7,934 nucleotides of DNA, taken from the NCBI GenBank assembly GCA_026990045.1, contig JALSIK010000399.1, positions 1-7,934 on the forward strand. Direction: 5' to 3'. Position numbers and translations under genes: made by a program. The notes beneath the pieces are model-generated. The model did no database searches. It worked only from the letters and a program-made list of their open reading frames with translations, and had not been told where the DNA came from. Numbering within the stretch: position 1 is the first letter of the stretch; every line of letters starts with the position of its first letter. This document shows positions 1 through 7,100 of the stretch, one piece after another. Origin of the DNA: Chromatiales bacterium (GTDB taxonomy: Bacteria; Pseudomonadota; Gammaproteobacteria; CAMYNG01).

Positions 1-186
1 CGCCCGGCTCCCCAGCACCCCGTCCAGCCACCTCCGCCCCGGGGCGTCCACGTCCACTTCCAGCTCCAGCGGCTCGTTGAGGTGCTCGCGGCCATCCAGC
101 CACAGCACGTCCAGGGTCTCGCCGCAGACGCTCACGGTGATGCGGCTGGCGTCGGCAGGCGGGGCGGTGGGGGTGGTCTCGTCCAT
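1..186 (-). CDS. VgrG-like type VI secretion spike protein, N-terminal fragment (runs off left edge)
   Basis: Reading leftward from an ATG at 186-184 there are 62 codons without a stop, so only the N-terminus is present. After a Pro/Thr/Ala-rich start of about 14 residues comes ITVSVCGETLDVLWLDGREHL, then EPLELEVDV and LDGVLGSRA. This matches the opening of VgrG/Rhs-spike proteins: a beta strand, a V-x-x-x-x-G-R-E element, a P-F/L-x-x-x-(L/V)-x-(L/V) strand and an (L)-L-G-x-x-A turn. VgrG forms the trimeric gp27/gp5-like tip that sits on the Hcp tube of the type VI secretion system and carries effectors. An AGGGAGG Shine-Dalgarno (positions 200-194, minus strand) lies 7 nt before the ATG, and a sigma-54-like promoter lies about 50 bp upstream. 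The start is therefore well supported; the family call rests on a short stretch. No phage-specific context is visible, but a phage tail-spike homologue cannot be excluded. Confidence 0.7.
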   Translation of the reverse strand, partial: MDETTPTAPPADASRITVSVCGETLDVLWLDGREHLNEPLELEVDVDAPGRRWLDGVLGSRA

Positions 187-193
187 GGCGGGG

Positions 194-200
194 CCTCCCT
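194..200 (-). promoter_or_regulatory. Ribosome binding site of the vgrG-like gene
   Basis: AGGGAGG on the minus strand with a 7-nt spacer to the ATG at 186. It fixes the start of the partial leftward gene and argues that the reading frame is real and not a high-GC artefact. Confidence 0.75.
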
Positions 201-236
201 GGTGGCTTGTCTGAGTCTTGTCCGCCGTCCATCCTC

Positions 237-252
237 TGCAAGCCCGCCGCCA
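237..252 (-). promoter_or_regulatory. Sigma-54 (RpoN) -24/-12-like promoter for the vgrG-like gene
   Basis: The minus strand reads TGGCGGCGGGCTTGCA. The most conserved parts of the RpoN consensus, TGGC and TTGCA, are present with the required GG-N10-GC spacing; the middle ACG of the consensus is not matched. This would place the transcription start near 226 and give a leader of about 40 nt, with the Shine-Dalgarno inside it. Sigma-54 control of hcp and vgrG genes through VasH-type activators is known in T6SS-bearing gammaproteobacteria, so context and motif agree. A high-GC background makes a chance match possible. A TTGACA hexamer also occurs at 260-255 (minus strand), but only a poor -10 follows it. 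Confidence 0.55.
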
Positions 253-260
253 GTTGTCAA

Positions 261-276
261 TTGGGGAGATCCCTAA
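261..276. repeat. Imperfect inverted repeat TTGGGGA-GA-TCCCTAA
   Basis: Seven-base arms match at six of seven positions around a 2-bp centre. It shares the CCCTA/TAGGG half-site with the perfect repeat at 281-299, and the two centres are about 21.5 bp apart, two helical turns. This looks like one site of a tandem operator in the divergent intergenic region. The binding protein is unknown to me. Confidence 0.5.
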
Positions 277-280
277 GTCG

Positions 281-299
281 TCTAGGGGAAACCCCTAGA
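281..299. repeat. Perfect inverted repeat TCTAGGGG-AAA-CCCCTAGA (candidate operator)
   Basis: Eight-base arms are perfectly complementary around an AAA centre. No T-run follows on either side, so it does not look like an intrinsic terminator. It lies between two divergent starts: about 106 bp before the mutL ATG, and centred near -64 from the predicted start of vgrG transcription. With the weaker copy at 261-276 it resembles a pair of dimer binding sites for a transcription factor. A TAAAAT hexamer at 309-314, just downstream on the + strand, could be a -10 for mutL, but it has no good -35. In that case this repeat would overlap the -35 region. Confidence 0.55.
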
Positions 300-320
300 T
301 CCGGCTCATAAAATGTGATC

Positions 321-348
321 TGGTTCTCAAAATGAAACATTGGTTCTC
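321..348. repeat. Direct repeat TGGTTCTC x2, 20 bp apart
   Basis: TGGTTCTC occurs at 321-328 and 341-348 (GAGAACCA on the minus strand), with an AT-rich spacer. The 20-bp period puts both copies on nearly the same DNA face. Relative to the predicted sigma-54 start near 226 the repeats lie at about -95 to -122, the usual range for activator binding sites of RpoN promoters. A gapped dyad, TTTCA-TTT-TGAGA on the minus strand, overlaps the first copy. The functional assignment is inference. Confidence 0.4.
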
Positions 349-358
349 GTGGCGGCTT

Positions 359-370
359 CCTGTCGACAGG
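359..370. repeat. Perfect 12-bp palindrome CCTGTCGACAGG upstream of mutL
   Basis: A fully self-complementary 12-mer lies 35 bp before the mutL ATG. It could be a small operator, but its length makes chance plausible in GC-rich DNA. It is too short for the CTGT-N8-ACAG LexA box of gammaproteobacteria, because only two bases separate the CTGT and ACAG elements. Confidence 0.3.
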
Positions 371-404
371 CCCTGCCACGTGAAAGCCGTCTGGCGTTAT
401 CCTT

Positions 405-2030
<1,626 letters not shown>

Positions 2031-2041
2031 GGCAGGGGGCC

Positions 2042-3016
2042 GTGGACAGGGGAGCTTCCACCCGGGGCCGGCCGCCGGCCGTCTTTCTCATGGGACCCAC
2101 CGCCTCCGGCAAGACCGAGCTGGCGGTGGCCCTGGCCCGGGCCCTGCCGGTGGAGATCATCAGCGTGGACTCGGCCATGGTCTACCGGGGCATGGACATC
2201 GGCACCGCCAAGCCCGGGCCCGGGGTGCTGGCCGAGGCGCCGCACCGGCTCATCGACATCGCCGATCCCGCCGAGGCCTATTCCGCCGCCCGCTTCCGGG
2301 ACGACGCCCTGCGCGAGATGGCGGAGATCGCCGCCGCCGGCCGCGTACCGCTGCTGGTGGGCGGCACCATGCTCTACTTCCGGGCCCTGGAGCGCGGCCT
2401 GGCGCCCATGCCGTCCGCGGACCCGGCCCTGCGCCGGCGCCTGGCGGCGGAACTGGCGCGCGAGGGCGGGGCGGCGCTCCACGCCCGCCTGGCCCGGGTG
2501 GACCCGGCGGCCGCCGCCCGCATCCATCCCAACGATCCCCAGCGGCTGTTGCGGGCGCTGGAGGTGTACGAGCTCACCGGCCGGCCCCTGTCCCGGTGGC
2601 AGGCGGCAGGCGGCGGGGAACCCCTGCCTTACACGGTCATCAAACTGGTGGTGGCGCCGTCGGAGCGGGAGGTTCTGCGGGAGCGCATCGCCGCGCGCTT
2701 TGCGGCCATGCTCGCTGCCGGCTTCGAGGAGGAAGTGGCGCGGCTGCGGGCGCGGGGCGACCTGTCGCCGGACGTGCCCAGCATGCGGGCGGTGGGCTAT
2801 CGCCAGATGTGGGCCTACCTGGAGGGCAGGCTGGACCGCGCGGCCATGGAGGAACGGGCGGTGTCCGCCACCCGCCAGCTGGCCAAGCGGCAGTTCACCT
2901 GGCTGCGGGGCGAGGCGGGGGCGCACTGGTTCGACGCCCTGGCGCCGGACGTGGCGGCGCGGCTGCTGGACCATCTTGCCCGCGAGCCCGTCCTGCGGCG
3001 CAATTCCCTGTGCTAG
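2042..3016 (+). CDS. miaA: tRNA dimethylallyltransferase MiaA
   Basis: MiaA transfers the dimethylallyl group from DMAPP to N6 of A37 in tRNAs that read UNN codons, the first step towards ms2i6A. The 324-aa protein has the family's usual length and motifs: P-loop GPTASGKT (18-25), SVDSAMVYRGMDIGTAKP (41-58) with the expected catalytic Asp43, DIADPAEAYSAARFRDDA (72-89), LLVGGTMLYFRAL (104-116), RIHPNDPQRLLRALEVYELTG (160-180), SMRAVGYRQMWAYLEG (247-262) and ATRQLAKRQFTWLRG (276-290). I chose GTG 2042, which gives an 11-residue lead to the AVFLMGPT strand as in homologues and has GAGG at 2029-2032, overlapping the mutL stop. The frame stays open far upstream inside mutL, but that part is not MiaA-like. 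The first ATG in frame (2090) falls at the P-loop and would destroy the strand before it. Confidence 0.97.
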   Translation: MDRGASTRGRPPAVFLMGPTASGKTELAVALARALPVEIISVDSAMVYRGMDIGTAKPGPGVLAEAPHRLIDIADPAEAYSAARFRDDALREMAEIAAAGRVPLLVGGTMLYFRALERGLAPMPSADPALRRRLAAELAREGGAALHARLARVDPAAAARIHPNDPQRLLRALEVYELTGRPLSRWQAAGGGEPLPYTVIKLVVAPSEREVLRERIAARFAAMLAAGFEEEVARLRARGDLSPDVPSMRAVGYRQMWAYLEGRLDRAAMEERAVSATRQLAKRQFTWLRGEAGAHWFDALAPDVAARLLDHLAREPVLRRNSLC

Positions 3017-3122
3017 ACTTGGTGGAAGGCGGCCTGGTGAAGATTTGTACAGAAGGTTTTGGTGTTGTCAGCAGGTGTCGGGGCACCCGCAGGCCAGGCC
3101 GTGGGCGTTCCGCCATGCAATT

Positions 3123-3147
3123 ATAACCATAAGGAGATAATAACCAT
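3123..3147 (+). promoter_or_regulatory. hfq translation initiation region with ATAACCAT repeats flanking the AAGGAG
   Basis: A strong AAGGAG (3131-3136) stands 9 nt before the hfq ATG at 3146. ATAACCAT is present on both sides of it, at 3123-3130 and 3140-3147; the second copy overlaps the start codon. This AU-rich, largely unstructured leader contains A-R-N-like triplets (AAC, AAG) of the kind bound by the distal face of Hfq. E. coli Hfq is known to repress its own mRNA at the leader, so autoregulation here is a reasonable inference. Confidence 0.5.
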
Positions 3148-3397
3148 GAGCAAAGGGCAGGCATTGCAGGACCCGTTTCTCAACCAGCTGCGCAAGGAGC
3201 GCATTCCCGTTTCGATCTTCCTGGTCAACGGCATCAAGCTGCAGGGCCAGATCGAGTCTTTCGACCAGTTCGTCGTCTTGCTGCGCAACAGTGTCAGCCA
3301 GATGGTGTACAAGCATGCCATTTCCACCGTGGTGCCGTCGCGCAACGTGCGGCTGCCCATGGCCCACCAGGATGACAGCTCGCCGGGCAATGCATGA
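3146..3397 (+). CDS. hfq: RNA chaperone Hfq
   Basis: Hfq is the Sm-like hexameric ring that pairs small RNAs with mRNAs and acts in riboregulation and RNA decay. The first 70 residues are nearly those of E. coli Hfq. GQALQDPFLNQLR carries the proximal-face Q8 and D9, the arginine rim patch is R16-K17-E18-R19, and VNGIKLQGQIESFDQF includes K31, F39 and F42. QMVYKHAISTVVPSR carries Y55-K56-H57. The C-terminal tail is short (about residues 69-83, against about 35 residues in E. coli) and has a small acidic tip (QDDSSPGNA); in E. coli an acidic tip displaces bound RNA. Total length is 83 aa. ATG 3146 is fixed by the AAGGAG upstream. The gene and its leader are visibly less GC-rich than the neighbours. 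The 129-bp gap after miaA is likely to hold regulation, but I see no convincing -35/-10 pair there. Confidence 0.98.
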   Translation: MSKGQALQDPFLNQLRKERIPVSIFLVNGIKLQGQIESFDQFVVLLRNSVSQMVYKHAISTVVPSRNVRLPMAHQDDSSPGNA

Positions 3398-3415
3398 TTC
3401 ACACAGGCGGCCGCC

Positions 3416-4750
3416 GTGCCGCACGGGGCGTTGAGGTTGTTTGAACGTCCGCAAGGCGGCGAACGCGCGGTTCTCGTGCACATCGCCTTCGATTCCCGGG
3501 AACACGGCGAGAACCTGCAGGAGTTCCAGGAGCTGGTGCGGTCGGCCGGGGCCGAGGCGGTGGCCACGGTCACCGGCCGCATGCGCGTGCCCGAGCCCAA
3601 GTACTTCGTGGGCAGCGGCAAGGCCGAGGCCATCCGTGACGCGGTGGCGGCCGAAGGCGCCGAGCTGGTGCTGTTCAACCACGGCCTGTCACCGGCCCAG
3701 GAACGCAACCTGGAGCGCCTGCTCCGGTGCCGGGTGCTGGACCGCACCGGGCTGATCCTGGACATCTTCGCCCAGCGCGCCCGCACCCACGAGGGCAAGC
3801 TGCAGGTGGAGCTGGCCCAGCTCCAGCACCTGTCCACCCGCCTGGTGCGGGGCTGGACCCACCTGGAGCGGCAGAAGGGCGGCATCGGCCTGCGCGGTCC
3901 CGGCGAAACCCAGCTGGAGACCGACCGCCGGCTGCTGGGCGAGCGCATCAAGCAGATCCACCGGCGCCTGGCCCGCGTCCGGCGCCAGCGTAACCAGGGC
4001 CGCCGCGGCCGCCGCCGGGCCGAGCTGCCCACGGTGTCGCTGGTGGGTTATACCAACGCCGGCAAGTCCACCCTGTTCAACCTGCTCACGGGGGCCGGCG
4101 TCTTCGCCGAGGACCAGCTCTTCGCCACCCTCGATCCCACCCTGCGCCGCGTGGAGCTGGGTGAAGGCCGGGCTGCCATCCTGGCCGACACCGTGGGCTT
4201 CATCCGCCACCTGCCCCACGACCTGGTGGCGGCCTTCCGCTCCACGCTGGAGGAGACCCGCGAGGCGGACCTGCTGCTGCACGTGGTGGATGCCGCCGGC
4301 GAGCGGCGCGAGGCCACGGTGGGCGCGGTCAACGGCGTGCTGGCCGAGATCGGCGCCCAGGACATCCCCCAGCTCCAGGTCTACAACAAGATCGACCTCC
4401 TGCCGGGGTTCGCGCCCCGCATCGACCGCGATGCGCAGGGCCGCCCGTGGCGGGTGTGGATGTCCTCGCGCACCGGCGCCGGTCGCGACCTGCTGCTGGC
4501 CGCCATCGCCGAGTGCCTGCCGGTGGAACGGGTGCGCGAGCGCCTGTGCCTGCCGCCGGCGGCGGCCCGCCTGCGTGCCCGGCTCTACGCCCTGGGCGGG
4601 GTCTGTGCCGAGCGCGTTCACGACGACGGTGCCCTGGAAGTGGAGGTGGACCTGGCCCGGGCCGACTGGGACGCCCTGTGCAAGCACGAAGGTCTGGACA
4701 CCTACCGCATGGAGGCCCCGCGCCTTGCGGCGGGTGCAGAAGCTCCCTAG
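3416..4750 (+). CDS. hflX: Ribosome-associated GTPase HflX
   Basis: HflX is a TRAFAC-class GTPase that binds the 50S subunit and splits stalled ribosomes, notably in heat stress. The N-terminal HflX domain contains KYFVGSGKA (62-70), the LSPAQERNLE stretch (91-100), GLILDIFAQRARTHEGKLQVE (112-132) and the glycine-rich GIGLRGPGETQLETDRR (156-172). A basic helical linker (about 176-202) precedes the G domain: G1 GYTNAGKST (211-219), switch region ATLDPT (237-242), G3 DTVG (258-261), G4 NKID (324-327) and G5 region SSRTGAG (350-356). A short C-terminal domain follows. GTG 3416 has AGGCGG five bases upstream and starts 18 bp after hfq. However, E. coli HflX begins at the residue equivalent to TTG 3437 (LFERP against MFDRY), so a 437-aa protein from that codon is equally possible. 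The end at 4750 is certain. Confidence 0.97.
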   Translation: MPHGALRLFERPQGGERAVLVHIAFDSREHGENLQEFQELVRSAGAEAVATVTGRMRVPEPKYFVGSGKAEAIRDAVAAEGAELVLFNHGLSPAQERNLERLLRCRVLDRTGLILDIFAQRARTHEGKLQVELAQLQHLSTRLVRGWTHLERQKGGIGLRGPGETQLETDRRLLGERIKQIHRRLARVRRQRNQGRRGRRRAELPTVSLVGYTNAGKSTLFNLLTGAGVFAEDQLFATLDPTLRRVELGEGRAAILADTVGFIRHLPHDLVAAFRSTLEETREADLLLHVVDAAGERREATVGAVNGVLAEIGAQDIPQLQVYNKIDLLPGFAPRIDRDAQGRPWRVWMSSRTGAGRDLLLAAIAECLPVERVRERLCLPPAAARLRARLYALGGVCAERVHDDGALEVEVDLARADWDALCKHEGLDTYRMEAPRLAAGAEAP

Positions 4751-4821
4751 AATCACCACTTCGGCGCCGGCGCGCCTCACCCATATTCGACGCATCCCAG
4801 CGCATTCTTGAAGGAGAGACC

Positions 4822-5994
4822 ATGGCCTGGAACGAACCGGGAGGCTCCGGCGGGCGCGACCCCTGGGGCCAGCGCGGCGGCGGCGACGGCCCCCCTGACC
4901 TGGACGAAGTCCTGCGCAAGCTGCAGGACAGGGTGACCGGGATCTTCGGCGGGCGCCGCCGGGGCGGCGAGGGCCGGTCCGGCGGGGGCGGTGGGTTCGT
5001 CGCCGGCCTGGTCGCCGGGGTGATCCTGATCATCTGGGCCCTGTCCGGCATCTACATCGTCAAGGAAGGCCAGCAGGGCGTGGAGCTCCAGTTCGGCGCC
5101 TTCTATCAGATCACGGACCCGGGTTTTCACTGGTACCCGCCGCTCATCCGCAAGGTGGTTGTGGAGGACGTGGCCCGCATCCGCACCCTCCAGGTGACCG
5201 AGGACACGCGCGATTCCCTCATGCTCACCCGTGACCAGAACGTGGTGGACCTGGCCTTCGTGGTGCAGTACCACGTGCAGGACGTGAAGAAGTTCCTGTT
5301 CGCCGCCCGCAATCCCGAGGAGAGCTTGGCCCATGCCACCAAGAGCGCGGTGCGCGAGCTGGCCGGCAACCACGACATGGAATACATCACCACCGAGGGC
5401 CGGGCCGAGTTCGCGCGCAGGGCCATGGAGCGCATCCAGGAGATCGTGGACAACTACGGCACCGGCCTGCTGGTCACGAGCTTCAACCTGCAGAAGGCCC
5501 AGCCGCCGCGGCCCGTGATCCCGGCCTACGACGACGTGGTGGCGGCCAACGAGGACCGCCAGCGCTACATCAACGAGGCCGAGGCCTACCGCAACAAGAT
5601 CCTGCCCGAGGCCCGGGGCCAGGCCCGGCGCATCATCGAGGAGGCCGAGGCCTACAAGCAGGAAGTCACCTCGCGCGCCGAGGGTGAGGCGCGGCGCTTT
5701 CTCAGCATCCTGCGCGAGTACGAGCGGGCACCCAAGGTCACCCGCGAGCGCCTCTACCTGGAGACGCTGGAAGACATCCTGGCGCGGGCCAACAAGATCA
5801 TGGTGGACGTGGACGGCGACAACCTGCTCTACCTGCCGCTGGATCGCATGACGGGGAGTGGGGCCCCGCGCAGCAGCCGCGACGAAGTGCTGCCGCCGCC
5901 GCCGGCGCCGCTCACCTCGCAGGGCAGCGGTAACACGGGCAGCGACGCCCGCGACCGCTTCCGCGAACGCCGCCGCACCCGGGAGGTCCGCTGA
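4822..5994 (+). CDS. hflK: FtsH protease modulator HflK (SPFH/band 7 protein)
   Basis: HflK and HflC form a large periplasm-facing cage in the inner membrane that encloses and modulates the AAA+ protease FtsH. This 390-aa protein has the HflK layout: a cytoplasmic Gly-rich N-terminus beginning MAWNEPGGSG, a Gly/Arg run before one membrane segment (about 58-79), and the SPFH domain starting at VKEGQQGVELQFGAF (80-94). It continues through DPGFHWYPP (99-107), the DNVVD-like NVVDLAFVVQYHV (140-152) and QKAQPPRPV (224-232). A long charged helix rich in EAEAY and EARGQARRI (251-300) follows, then a tail low in hydrophobics with PPPPAP and many Arg (345-390). ATG 4822 has AAGGAG at 4811-4816. The frame is open far upstream inside hflX, but that part is not HflK-like. 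The stop shares its A with the start of hflC. Confidence 0.96.
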   Translation: MAWNEPGGSGGRDPWGQRGGGDGPPDLDEVLRKLQDRVTGIFGGRRRGGEGRSGGGGGFVAGLVAGVILIIWALSGIYIVKEGQQGVELQFGAFYQITDPGFHWYPPLIRKVVVEDVARIRTLQVTEDTRDSLMLTRDQNVVDLAFVVQYHVQDVKKFLFAARNPEESLAHATKSAVRELAGNHDMEYITTEGRAEFARRAMERIQEIVDNYGTGLLVTSFNLQKAQPPRPVIPAYDDVVAANEDRQRYINEAEAYRNKILPEARGQARRIIEEAEAYKQEVTSRAEGEARRFLSILREYERAPKVTRERLYLETLEDILARANKIMVDVDGDNLLYLPLDRMTGSGAPRSSRDEVLPPPPAPLTSQGSGNTGSDARDRFRERRRTREVR

Positions 5995-6872
5995 TGAACG
6001 CCCGTTCCACCACCCTCGTCGTCGTCCTGGCCCTGCTGGGCCTGGTGGCCTACAGCTCGGTGTTCGTGGTCAACGAGTGGGAGAGCGCCATCCGCTTCGC
6101 GGTGGGCAAGTTCGACCGCTCCGACTACAAGCCCGGGATCCACTGGAAGGTGCCGCTGTATCACCAGGTGCGCAAGTTCGACCGCCGCATCCTCACCTAC
6201 GACGCCCCGGAGCAGCGTTACCTGACCAAGGACCGCACGCCGCTCATCGTGGACTACTACGTCAAGTGGCGCATCAGCGACGTGGAGAAGTTCTTCACCA
6301 CCATGCGGGGCTCCGAGGCCGCCGCGGTCAACCGCTTCAACGCCATCGTCAACAAGGGCCTGCTGGATGCCTTCGGCCGCCGCACCGAGTGGGAGGTGAT
6401 CTCCAAGGACCGGGCCGAGGTCATGCGCAACATCACCCTCAAGGCGCGCGAGCAGGTGAGTGACTTCGGGATCGAGATCGTGGACGTGCGCACCAAGCTC
6501 ATCGAGCTGCCCAAGGAGACCTTCGAGAAGATCTACCAGCGCATGCGCTCCGATCGCCTCAAGGAGGCCAACGAGCGCCGGGCCCAGGGCCGCGGCGAGG
6601 CCGAGCGCATCCGCGCCGAGGCGGACAAGGAGCGCAAGATCATGCTGGCCGAGGCCTACCGCGAGTCGCAGCAGTTGCGCGGCCAGGGCGACGCCAAGGC
6701 CGCCGAGATCTACGCCAAGGCCTTCCGCCGCAACCCGGAGTTCTACGCCTTCTACCGCAGCCTCGAGGCCTACCGCCGCTCCTTCGAGCGCGAGGGCGAT
6801 GTCCTGGTGCTGGAGCCCGACTCGGACTTCTTCAAGTACTTCAACCGGGTGGCGCCCGGCCGGGGCCGCTGA
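5994..6872 (+). CDS. hflC: FtsH protease modulator HflC (SPFH/band 7 protein)
   Basis: HflC is the partner of HflK in the FtsH-HflKC complex. It has an uncleaved N-terminal membrane anchor (about residues 7-26), then SVFVVNEWESAIRFAVGKF (22-40), KPGIHWKVP (46-54), VDYYVKWRI (86-94), and GIEIVDVRTKLIELPKE (159-175). A helical stretch rich in AEA/RAEADKE motifs (190-245) follows, and the end is FYAFYRSLEAYRRSF with EPDSDFFKYF (274-283), the characteristic HflC C-terminus. It is 292 aa, close to my recollection of pseudomonad HflC and shorter than E. coli HflC (334 aa), which has an insertion before the GIEVVDVR segment. The ATG overlaps the hflK stop by one base (TGATG), and GGGAGG at 5981-5986 serves as ribosome binding site, so coupled translation and balanced subunit production are likely. 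Confidence 0.96.
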   Translation: MNARSTTLVVVLALLGLVAYSSVFVVNEWESAIRFAVGKFDRSDYKPGIHWKVPLYHQVRKFDRRILTYDAPEQRYLTKDRTPLIVDYYVKWRISDVEKFFTTMRGSEAAAVNRFNAIVNKGLLDAFGRRTEWEVISKDRAEVMRNITLKAREQVSDFGIEIVDVRTKLIELPKETFEKIYQRMRSDRLKEANERRAQGRGEAERIRAEADKERKIMLAEAYRESQQLRGQGDAKAAEIYAKAFRRNPEFYAFYRSLEAYRRSFEREGDVLVLEPDSDFFKYFNRVAPGRGR

Positions 6873-6880
6873 CCGCGGCC

Positions 6881-7066
6881 ATGTGGCAGGACATCGGCGT
6901 GGCGGTCGGGCTGGTGCTGGTCATCGAGGGTCTCCTGCCCGCCCTGAGTCCCGCCACCTACCGCCGGGCGGCCGCGGTCCTGGCGCAGATGCCGGACGGC
7001 GCGCTGCGCCGCGGCGGCCTGCTGGCCATGGCCGCCGGCGCGGTGCTGGTGTACCTGGCCACCTGA
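6881..7066 (+). CDS. DUF2065 (YjeT-like) small inner-membrane protein
   Basis: This 61-aa protein has two hydrophobic helices (about 5-22 and 45-60) joined by a loop with YRRAAAVLAQMPDGALRRGG. E. coli YjeT has the same plan: an LVLVLEGLGPML-type first helix, a short basic amphipathic stretch, and LPD-x-x-LRR before the second helix. The motifs VLVIEGLLPAL and MPDGALRRGG are the clearest matches. Its biochemical role is unknown. Its position directly after hflC, 8 bp away, is conserved in gammaproteobacteria and suggests a link to the HflKC membrane complex, though this is only inference. No good Shine-Dalgarno precedes ATG 6881, so translation probably depends on ribosomes finishing hflC. Confidence 0.9.
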   Translation: MWQDIGVAVGLVLVIEGLLPALSPATYRRAAAVLAQMPDGALRRGGLLAMAAGAVLVYLAT

Positions 7067-7100
7067 GGCCGCTGGGTCCCGCGTATCCCCGGAGCCCGAG

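Noticed and set aside
82..276. Small + strand open frame at 82-276
   Set aside because: It runs opposite the vgrG-like gene and across its promoter, with no ribosome binding site and no recognisable protein features.
359..370. CCTGTCGACAGG as a LexA (SOS) box controlling mutL
   Set aside because: The CTGT and ACAG halves are separated by two bases, not eight, so it does not fit the gammaproteobacterial LexA consensus.
3079..3089. Small hairpin CGGG-GCA-CCCG between miaA and hfq as a terminator
   Set aside because: Only a 4-bp stem and no T-run; likely chance in GC-rich sequence.
3119..3127. TATAAC (3122-3127) as a -10 box for hfq
   Set aside because: Transcription would begin inside the Shine-Dalgarno, and there is no -35-like hexamer 16-18 bp upstream. 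The AT-richness is better explained as an open translation initiation region.
4763..4776. Hairpin GGCGC-CGGC-GCGCC in the hflX-hflK gap as a terminator
   Set aside because: Arms of five bases with no T-run following; the cluster clearly continues. A weak structural or processing role cannot be excluded, but nothing supports it.
4447..4821. Upstream extension of the hflK frame into hflX
   Set aside because: The strong AAGGAG before ATG 4822 and the typical HflK N-terminus MAWNEPGG define the start; the upstream part is unlike any HflK.
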